Source: Cycas panzhihuaensis (Eukaryota > Cycadophyta). Taken from it: a stretch of DNA of 64,000 nt. A program made the position numbers and the translations under genes. The stretch's first letter is position 1. Every line of letters begins with the position of its first letter. Below the pieces are notes generated by a model that ran no database searches, was not told the origin of the DNA, and worked only from the letters and a program-made list of their open reading frames with translations. Below, piece by piece: positions 55,971-64,000 of the stretch. The DNA lies in assembly GCA_023213395.1 (NCBI GenBank), contig CM041465.1, positions 58,411,741 to 58,475,740 of the forward strand, in the 5' to 3' direction.

Positions 55971-56913
55971 TGGTCCAAGGCATGGCCTACTAAGACCAAG
56001 GCCACCTAATGCCCTAGTCCTCCCCCTCTGTGGGCCTTATTTGAGCCTCACAAGGTCCTAATTTATCCTTAAGGGGCTAAAACTAAGCTAGAAAACCACA
56101 TAAATATCATCAAATAAAAATGGATAAATGGAAGGGTAAGGAATGATCCACTTACTAGATCAGGTCTGACTACTGCCATCTCATCATCCTAATCCTATAG
56201 GTTATCTCCACACCTTGATCCAACAGTCAGATCTCCCACAAAGGGCTCCCAAATTTTGGCAGGGCTCTACTACATAGAAGGAAGGGCTCTAGATCGATCG
56301 TTGGATCTGTGAAAATGAATTCCATTTTTGCCCCCCTTCCTTTACATATACGAGGGTCCTAGGGGCACTTCTTCCTTTTCCCTTGCCATGATAGCCTTTG
56401 AGACCATCTCCTTGGCCTCATCACCTTTGCCTTCAAGGTTCATCCATTATTTTTCTTTTATAGCCCCTGTTCTAATCTCTTTTGGTGCATTTATGATGAC
56501 CACTTTAGTCTCCTCCAAGCCCCTTCTACTTTGGTTTTTGTGTCACTCCAGAACATATCCATGTTTATACTTTTTTGATTTGTTTTGACATTCTAGATCC
56601 ATTTTTGCTACCCATTTAATCCTTTGAGGCCCCTAGGGAAAGTGTCTCCCCTATTTCTAGACTTATTTTGGTCCTTTCCATGACCTTTGAGAGCCCCAAA
56701 GGAGCTTTTTCGCTATCACCTCCTCGCCCTTTTATCGAGTAGGTTTTCTCAAGCTAAGTAGCCTCTCCCTAGGACTCTCCTATCCTTTTATGGTCTATAT
56801 TCATAGCAATTTGAGTGATTGTATTCCTATTCTTACTTCCTCTCCCCCTTTTCACTTTTTGACCTTATCGTCACCATTTCTCTTGTCGTTCGACGCAGAC
56901 CCTATTTTTCACC

Positions 56914-57336
56914 ATGGTATTATTTATCTTTACTGATGGGGGAAGTCGTGGTAATCCAAGACCTTCCATCATTGCGTGGATCCTCTGTAACCCCTCCAGA
57001 CATGACTATATACATTTTGGAGTGTTTCTTCCTGAGGCCACAAATAATAAAGTTAAATATATAGTTGTCATTGAGGCCCTTACTAATGTACTATGTTTCT
57101 ACCATGGTTCCAACATCCTCTTTTGTGACTCTTAAATCATCATGTCATAGCTAACCTAGGTTTCCCAGGTATGCTACCCATGATTGAGAGCCCTCGCTTC
57201 GACTGCCAGGTCTCTCCTATCTTACTTCCCCTCTGTGGGCATTTAGCATATTCCTCAAGACTTAAATATTGAGGCCGATGGACTTATCTATTGCATCCTC
57301 AAATGTCATCTCCCCCTTCTCGATGATCCTCCCTAG
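56914..57336 (+). pseudogene. Stand-alone RNase H, copy 2
   Basis: 141 codons, beginning MVLFIFTDGGSRGNPRPS and ending DDPP with TAG. It keeps the FTDGGSRGNP opening, ATNNKVKY...IEAL, LFCDS and NIEADGL, that is, all four acidic positions. Stops inside include a TAA after CDS. The DGGSRGNP sequence is closer to the RNase HI consensus than copy 1, so it likely reflects the ancestor better. It follows the divergent PMD gene copy 2 by about 1.16 kb. Confidence 0.82.
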
Positions 57337-57818
57337 AAATCGTAGTTGGTTGCTTGATCACCCAGGCTTCAGGGTCGTCCCTTCCTCCATTTTACAATTC
57401 ATTCATACCTCTAAAAATTGGCCACTAATGTGGTTAAACCATGGTAACCACCAGATTTGTTTCTCTAGCTTGCCCTTCATACCATCTATGGTACGAAGCA
57501 CTTGCATTTTGGTCTCTACATGTATATACCTCTTGCTCATGTTAGCTTGTTGATTATGTTCGTGACTTTGAGCATCACTTATCTTGCATAGGTGCGATGG
57601 GGGTATCCCCCTCATCTACTCTTTCTTTTATCAGATTATAGGGTGACACATAGGCAACCCCTATGCCACCTTTTTTCCCTCCTTGTCTATGTGTTCTTCC
57701 ATAACACCTATCACTCCCTTAGATGACAACACCTTTATACTTTGATGCACGATACTAACCTTTGTGTTGATAATATTTGCTATTACTTTATGCTCCTGAG
57801 CAACGAGGCTATGTTGCT
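57337..57818 (+). other. Sequence between RNase H and PPT, copy 2
   Basis: Same content as 51753-52230; no domain recognised. Open frame 57269-57553 begins inside the RNase H and is out of frame with it. Confidence 0.4.
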
Positions 57819-57828
57819 AAGGGGTTAG
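57819..57828 (+). other. Polypurine tract of E, copy 2
   Basis: AAGGGGTTAG immediately before TGTTTCCTGGC. Two changes from the tract at 52231. Confidence 0.85.
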
Positions 57829-60800
57829 TGTTTCCTGGCTACTAGGAATGGATATGGATGCCACCTCTTAGGTAAGCATAGGTATATTTATAACATTGCC
57901 TCTTATGAACATTCATTAGACATGTTTTGCATGCTATTGATTGATTGCATGGTTGTTATGCTTAGCTTGCCTACCCACTTATACTTGCATCTACTACTTT
58001 AGCCTATGATGACTTAGGGAAAATGTCCCATGGCACATCATGGCCCTCCATCACACCTCCACAGCATTCTCAAGTACTCATGGCTCCCATAACTTCCTTT
58101 TGATCACTTTTTTAGTGTAGTGTGATCCCTAACAACTCGTTTAGGCCTGATCACCCCCTTCACTTTCTACTTGTCTTATAACGGGGCCTAATTACCCCCT
58201 TTTTCATTGCTTATTATGGTCACACTAATATTTAAACTTTCCTAGACACCCCAACAACCCACTATTTTGCTCTTTTGGGGTCTAGGACTCCGTTTTGGGG
58301 GCCTTTTAGGCCCCCCTTTATTTTTTCTACCTTGTTTTGAGTGCAACGTAGCACTCTTTGTGGTACCACTACAAACTCTATGGTACCACAAAGTTTGGCA
58401 TGGTGTGGCTATCCACTTTTAATTTTTAGCATGGTAATGGCTACTATCGCATTAATTATAAAATTGACATGTGGCATCAGGTTGTTTCCTGCCTAGGGCG
58501 ATCCCTAATCAGTTGATAGGTTACGTTTGAGTATAAAACTCTAATTTTAGGCTCATTTGCTTCTTCTTGGCTTATTTAAAAAAAAAATGAAAGGCCTCCT
58601 TCAGCTATCACCTGCTCTCCTCTCTTGTCCCTTCCTTCCTTAGGGTAAAAAATCTAAGTTACAGATCTATAGCAGTCTAATTTGAGTGGGTTCTCCTCTT
58701 AAGTGTTCCCTTAAATTATTGCATTAAGTTTCTTCTATAGGTTTTGCACTCTCTCACACCGTTGAAGGGAACTTTCCCCCATCCTTCAAGGGAGATCCTC
58801 TTCTCCCAACTATATTATGAGGTAAAAACTGTTTCAAATTAGTTTTAGCAGGGATTTTTAGGCCTATATTTTGTTTTTTCCTTCCTTTAATAGTAGCACT
58901 TCTTGAATATTGGGTTGGGTTCTCTATGAACCTCTCCCATACACTTCTTCTTTGGAAGGCAAATCCTTCCTCCTCTTGGCTTACTCTCTTTACACTTTGA
59001 GGTTTCTTCTGAGCTTCCACCAAGAAGGTTGTGGAAAAGATTATAGAAAAGGGAGAAAGGAGCTTGAGGCTAGGGTTTTGACCCTCTTAGCCACCTCCTC
59101 TAGGGAAGCCCCCTACCCTTTCCAACTTTTCTCACCCTATACCTATCTTGCACACTCTAAAATCCTCAAGGGAAGAGATTCTTCTAGTTGTAGCATTGGC
59201 AGCCGCTTTCCATGCCTGTAATTAGCCCTCATATGCTGTCAAAATCTAATTTGTTTTAGCATATCTTGTAGTTTGTTGGTTTTATACTTTATTTTATAAA
59301 TCTTACAAAAGTTGTATATTACAATTTTTGCAACATTTATGGCTTTTGCGGTTTTCTTATAACATCTACTCCTTGTAAACTTTGCTACCATTTTGCTTGT
59401 TTAAAAACTATACCTTTTTGTTTAATCCACTGGTTTAGAGCACTTGAGTATGTGGAGGTGCCTTACTTGGAGGGTTGACCATTCTGAGGCTCTCTTTCTT
59501 TCCCTTTCAACCCCCCTTTTCCCCATGGTTGCTTAAGCATTTCACATACATGTAAAACAAGGTTTGAATCACACACTATTTCTATTTAAAAAGTATTTAT
59601 ATAAGATGATGTATTCTCTTTTAGCAAGCATAAACATATATATACAAATGCAGATTTGCTCTTATATATATCTAGCACCCATAGAAGGGGCAACTGACTT
59701 GTTGTGTAGGTATTGCTTTTGAAGCAAGTAAGGGTTTTTTGTGGAAAGTACCGGTACTCCTTTTACTTTCATTTCTTTACTTTGAACTTTCCATTTCTTT
59801 TGCAACTCCTTTTTTCATTTCTTTCCACATAAGCTCTTCGAGGAAGGTAAGGAAACCCTACTGACACTCTCCCTACAATGCCAACCATGGCAAGGAGTGT
59901 AAGGCAAGTGAAAGGAGATCATAAAGAAAGGAGAAATATTTGTTACATCAACTGCCACAGTTCTAAGTGCACCTCTTCCTACTTTATCTTCTGTCTCATC
60001 CTTTCCCCCCTTTTTCCAAAAGAAAAAAAACAATAGAAGGAAAGGTTACATACACTTTTTTTCTTGTTTGTGGATTGCTTGATTTACACTTGTAGGCATT
60101 AACCTTACTAGTGAAATGGTTTCACCCCTTTGTTGCATTCTCGTTCCTTTTTTGCATGTTTTTTTTCATTTACTAAGATAAGAATACAAAGGGATTTAAG
60201 CTTCTCTATCATTGCTTCTCTTTCCTCCATGCACTACTAGGGTAGTTTGCACCAATCACTACACTCTTTTCCTGTGATTTCTTGTCCTCTTGGTTCCTTA
60301 GCCTCTATTATCATTCATAAAAGAGAAAAAAGAGAGAAGAAATGAGAATCAAAAGAGAGTGTTGGTATTATTCTTTTTTATTTGCAATAACTTAATGATA
60401 GTAACACTTCATATCACTACACTACTCATCTAAAATAAAATGAAAACATATCACATAGTGCCTTACACACCTAGACATCCACCTAATGCATGGAAACCTT
60501 AGGAGCACCCTCCTCTAGGTGCCTTGCAATAAGGCATCCATTTGCTTTACCCCATTTAGGAGTTGTCCCTTCTACCCAACCTCCTCTTTGCATCCTCGTC
60601 ATTTGCTACTTTCTTCTCATCTTAGGCATCCTCCTTTCCTTAAGGTCTACCTCTTCTTCTCCATCCTTCCTAGGAGAAGCATCTTTTTATCTTATCTCTC
60701 CTTCCTCAACCCATTAGGGTAAGAGAGTCCCTTTGAGGCTACTCGACAAACTGAGGGAGCCCCTTGCCCATCTTGAATTTGAGAAGGTGGTCATCTTAAG

Positions 60801-60968
60801 GGAAGGTTTATGCATAATTTGTAGGTCCTTGAACATGTGTTATGACACATAGATGCCCTTTTGTGGGTAATCTTTTCCTCTGCTTCCAAGGATCATTTAG
60901 CCCCTTGATTAACAATTGTATAGGCTTGATCCCCTTACGTCTGGTGCCCCCCAAAAGGTGCACTTCCC
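57829..60968 (+). repeat. 3' LTR of E
   Basis: 3140 bp from TGTTTCCTGGCTAC to GCACTTCCC; the expected CA end has become CC. Colinear with 39324-42437. The TSD remnant TGATG follows at 60969. TATA-like TATAAAAC at 58532-58539. Confidence 0.92.
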
Positions 60969-61340
60969 TGATGTTAAATCTTGATATGCTTCATAGGTGC
61001 ATGAAATTCTAGATTCTTTAAAAGTTAAATAGCACTCTAATTATTAACATATGTATTAGGTGTACTAGAAGATGTTGCAAGAGTCTCCAAAGTCCTTACA
61101 ACTATATAGCTTCCCTCATACCTATACTTAGTCCTTAGTACTTAGTTTATATAAAAGACAATGTGATGGTGGTTTACTTTTTGAATTGCCATGATACAAA
61201 CCCATTGCTAATACAAAAAATAAATCATATAGTTAATTTCCTATTTTCTGCATCTCTACCCAATCAATATCAATATACCCATACAAGTTTGCCTTTGCAC
61301 CATAAAGGTATTTAAGGCTAAAATTAAGTGTTCCCTTAAT
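60969..61340 (-). pseudogene. C3 RNase H, proximal to E
   Basis: Reads GYIDIDWVEMQKIGN (G-Y-x-D-A-D-W-A-G), then after a frame change LSSTKAKYRYEGSYIVVRTL (S-S-T-E-A-E-Y), SSTPNTYVNNQSAI and LEFHAPMKHIKI, and breaks at the E insertion. It continues at 39323. Confidence 0.85.
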
Positions 61341-62340
61341 ATACTTTGGAATCCTCTTTGTAGTAACTTAGTGAGATTATTAGGAACTCTACATGAAATA
61401 AGATACCAATCCAATAGAATAAGTAATATCAAGCCTAATATAAGTAAAGTAAATCAAACTCCCTACCAATTATTGATATAAAGTCCTATCTACAATTGGC
61501 TTGTTCATATCCTTTAGAAGCTTTGTGCCCTTTACACATGGTGTCTATGTTGGTTTATAACACTTTCATCCTAAATCTCTCAAGTAAGTTTTTAGCATAC
61601 CTTGATTATGACATCATGATATAATCATCCCTTTGCCTAACCTCAATGCCTAAGAAGTAATGAAGTTACCTAAGATTTATCATATCAAAAGTATATCCCA
61701 AATAAGACTTTGTAGCTATAATAATCTTATTACAATTACTTATACCAATAAGGTTGTTAATATATAATACAATAACAACTATTATAGTTTTATTTTTTTG
61801 AATATAAAGAGTTAACTCTAATTCTATTATTATAAAACCATCCTGCTTCAATCTAGTATCTATCTTATCATACTAAGCATATGGTGCTTATTTTAGGCCA
61901 TAGAGATATTTCTTCAAGTGATACTCTAAATGCTTTTATCCTTCCTTCATGAAACTAAGAGGTTGATCCATATAGATCTCCTCTTTCAAGTATCTATTAA
62001 GGAATATTAACTTCACATCCATATAGTATAACTCCTAACTATATATATAACTGCTAAAGTAAGGATCAATTAAACTATTAACATCTTAGAGATTGGTGTA
62101 AATGTATCTTCATGATTAATTATTTCTTTCTATTTAAATCCCTATGTAATAAGTCCATCATTATACTTGTCTACCTCTCCATTAGAGTGAAACTTCATCT
62201 TATAGACCCACTTACAACTAACTAGGTTCTTAGATAGAGGTAAGGGAACTAAATCCTATATATCATTCTTCATGATGGAACTACACTCCTTCTCTATTAT
62301 AGCTCTATATTATAGATATGAAATAAGATCACTAGAATCA
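61341..62340 (-). pseudogene. C3 reverse transcriptase
   Basis: From near 62330 down: IEKECSSIMKNDI-DLVPLP (E-x-x-S-I/M-x-x-N-x-T-W-x-L-V), LVSCKWVYKMKFHSNGEVDK, FKQKEIINHEDTFTPISKM (E-x-I-D-Y-x-E-T-F-A-P-V). Then QDGFIIIELELTLYI, the active site VIVLYINNLIGISN with YVDD changed to YINN by two G-to-A changes, and GYTFDMINLR-LHYFLGIEV. Frameshifts and TAG stops throughout; catalytically dead. Confidence 0.85.
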
Positions 62341-63430
62341 TTGGTGTCCACCACCAAAGTTTAACTAATATGCTAACTCCTTATTCTTTGGCTATCTTCA
62401 AAATCTTCTACCGTCATACGTCATTCCTCAATATTCCTCTTAGCCCATAGTAGAGCATGTGGTATTGTACATGTTTGCTCTTGTAATGGCTCCTTATTAT
62501 TATTCCCACTTGGTCCTACTTCTATTTCTTACATAATGTTAGATTTCTAAATCTCTATACCTATTGAACCATGACTCAAAAATAGAAGAAATAGTGGATA
62601 AAATCTACTTTTAGATGACCTCTCAATATGGTATGTCATCAACTCATCAAACTTAACATCTCGACTAACCAAAAGCTTCTTCCCTTATGGATCCCAAAGT
62701 CTATAAGCCTTATTCTCTTATGAGATACCAACAAAAATATACTTTAAACTCTTGTGATCCAACTTCTTTTGATATGCATCTAAGATGTGTGCATATGCAA
62801 TGCACCCAAATACTTTGAAATAATTAATAGAAAGTTTCTTATCGGTCCAATATACTTTAGGGGAAATGCCATGAATAGCTTTCATAGGTATCCTATTCAA
62901 AATACAAATAGTTCTTATAATAGCTTATACCCAAAACACTGGAGGTAGATCCTTTGCACGCACCACACACCTCACTATCTTTATCATGGTATAATTCTCT
63001 CTCTGTAATACCATTTCGTTATGGAGTATATAAGACAATTAATTCTTATTTAATACCATGATCAAGGAAGAACTAATTAAAGGTATTATTGTCATGCTCC
63101 TTTCCATTATTACTCAAAATATTTATTTTCTTATCACACTCATTCTCAACGCTAACTTTCCATTCATAAAAATGATCAAATATATCAAACCTATTTTTTA
63201 AAAGAATACCTATGCTTTTCTACTATAATCATTTTCAAACACAAGGATAAATTGAGTACCAAATATAGAAGGATTTTATAGTGATCCCATCAAGTTAGTA
63301 TATATAAGTTCTAACTTCCCCTTTGTTCTCTAAGCACAATCCCTAGCAAATATATAATGATGGTGCTTTCCATACATACATCCTTCACAAATGCCTTATG
63401 AGCATGGAACTTGCAGTAAATCTACCACCT
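62341..63430 (-). pseudogene. C3 integrase and C-terminal linker
   Basis: Core pieces include the first acidic region ENDYSRKA-VFF, the DNG region now VIMEGSM-type near 63090, and ending NRIPMKAIHGISPKVYWTDK and YFKVFGCIAYAHILDAYQKK, HKSLKYIFVGIS, the standard Copia F-G-C-x-A/C-Y-x-H...K-x-x-x-x-x-F-V/I-G-Y-x box. KKLLVSRDVKFDELMTYH is the S-R-D-V-x-F-x-E motif. A variable linker follows before RT. Confidence 0.85.
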
Positions 63431-64000
63431 TCTTCAATCCAGTCATAAGGCTGATGCTTCTATAGTTAAGATGTCCTAAATACTAATGCTATAACTTATT
63501 CATATCATCGGCATTAGTAACAAAAGCATAAGAATCTTTTTAGGCTCTAAATTTCTCAAATACCCAAAAGTTATCTTGCACTCTTGCAGTAACAACAATA
63601 AAGAAGTTCTTCCTAAGATCCTTAACTATGCATCTATTATTATAATACTTAATTTTGATACCTTGCTTTCAAAAATTTCAAGTAGAAAGAAGATTAAGTT
63701 TCATCATTGGCACATAGTAAACTCCATTGAACTTGCCTCTTATAAGTGAAATGGAACCAATACTTTCTACAGGAAATACACAAGCATCTCTAAAAATCAC
63801 ATTAGTATCACTTATACCTGCATCTAAGACATCAAAGTTTTTCTTTTGAAAGGTAATATAATTTTGTGCACCAAAATCTAGGATCTAATAGTCTTTTTCA
63901 TTTGACTTAGTTGATAATGTTGATACCCTAATACAATATGCTGTTGTAATCTTTCCCTTATCATCTTAGTTAGCTTTGTACTTATCCCACTTCTTAAACC
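63431..64000 (-). pseudogene. C3 protease and pre-integrase zinc region, partial
   Basis: ILDFGAQNYITFQKKNFDVL is the protease segment, with D-S-G-A changed to DFGA. FNGVYYVPMMKLNLLST (V-x-Y-V-P-x-L-x-x-N-L-L-S) and QYLGHLNYRSISLMTGLKK with CEGCMYGKHH (pre-integrase H and C residues) follow. The upstream gag lies outside the window. Confidence 0.8.

Larger units (their letters stand above)
39324..60968 (+). mobile_element. E: 21.6-kb composite Tat-like Ty3/Gypsy with antisense PMD gene
   Basis: Bounded by full LTRs (39324-42437 and 57829-60968). Inside are gag, an inverted block with the PMD-gene end, linker, integrase and RT, a PMD gene, RNase H, PPT and LTR start, then a second linker, PMD gene, RNase H and PPT. 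The natural order inferred is LTR, gag, pol, linker, antisense PMD gene, RNase H, PPT, LTR. The composite can be explained as two copies joined through an LTR plus an inversion. Protease and most of RT are missing. Confidence 0.85.
38785..64000 (-). mobile_element. C3: Copia retrotransposon (partial) carrying element E
   Basis: A second Copia family on the minus strand. Protease to RNase H occupies 64000 down to 60969, then E interrupts, then the last pol codons, PPT and 3' LTR lie at 39323-38785. The 5' half is beyond the window. It differs from C2 in sequence and has its own LTR. Confidence 0.88.

Noticed and set aside
39324-60968. Endogenous pararetrovirus or retrovirus with an envelope gene
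   Set aside because: LTRs, PPT and Tat-like pol point to Ty3/Gypsy; the extra gene is PMD-like and antisense, with no signal peptide or membrane segment.
1-64000. tRNA, rRNA, miRNA or host protein-coding genes
   Set aside because: Looked for cloverleaf-like blocks, conserved rRNA words and non-transposon exons; none was convincing.

Overview
This window is plant nuclear DNA made almost wholly of nested, decayed LTR retrotransposons. I found no intact host gene, tRNA, rRNA or CRISPR array. The plant assignment rests on the element types: Ty1/Copia and Ty3/Gypsy elements of Tat-like and chromovirus type, primer-binding sites matching initiator-tRNA-Met (TGGTATCAGAGC), and plant mobile domain (PMD) coding sequence. 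The depth of nesting suggests a large-genome seed plant; the species cannot be told from the sequence. All coding regions carry stops or frameshifts, many consistent with C-to-T or G-to-A decay.

Layout. (1) 1-1152: the 3' end of a Copia element, C1 (+), followed by a TC/TA microsatellite. (2) About 1961-17538: an old Tat-like Gypsy element, G1 (+). Its reverse transcriptase is split into three pieces by two gag-only LTR elements, N1 (5597-9712, -) and N2 (9847-14701, +), each with an exact 5-bp target-site duplication (TSD). (3) 17539-19651: poorly resolved LTR-like sequence and a TG microsatellite. (4) 19652-38040: a chromodomain-bearing Gypsy element, G2 (-). A full-length Copia, C2 (25720-36396, -), sits just upstream of the G2 gag start, and C2 itself carries a third gag-only element, N3 (28660-31620, -). 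(5) 38785-64000: a Copia, C3 (-), running off the right edge, split within its RNase H by a 21.6-kb composite Gypsy element, E (39324-60968, +).

Element E is the most unusual part. It has 3.1-kb LTRs, a gag region, and a Tat-like pol fragment lying inverted between 805-bp inverted repeats. Between integrase and the 3' LTR it carries two further modules, present twice as a 5.6-kb direct duplication. The first is an antisense gene coding for a PMD-like domain plus a coiled coil, interrupted by a 126-nt GT-AG intron that is the same length in all three copies. The second is a sense-strand stand-alone RNase H of 141 codons just before the polypurine tract (PPT). An intron can persist in a retrotransposon only if it is antisense to the genomic RNA, so this arrangement is coherent and suggests a separately transcribed and spliced accessory gene.

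The second theme is the trio N1, N2 and N3: short LTR elements with initiator-Met PBS, PPT and TSDs that code only for a Gag-like protein behind a leader of 1.4-3.5 kb. They fit non-autonomous gag-only elements that would depend on Copia enzymes supplied in trans.
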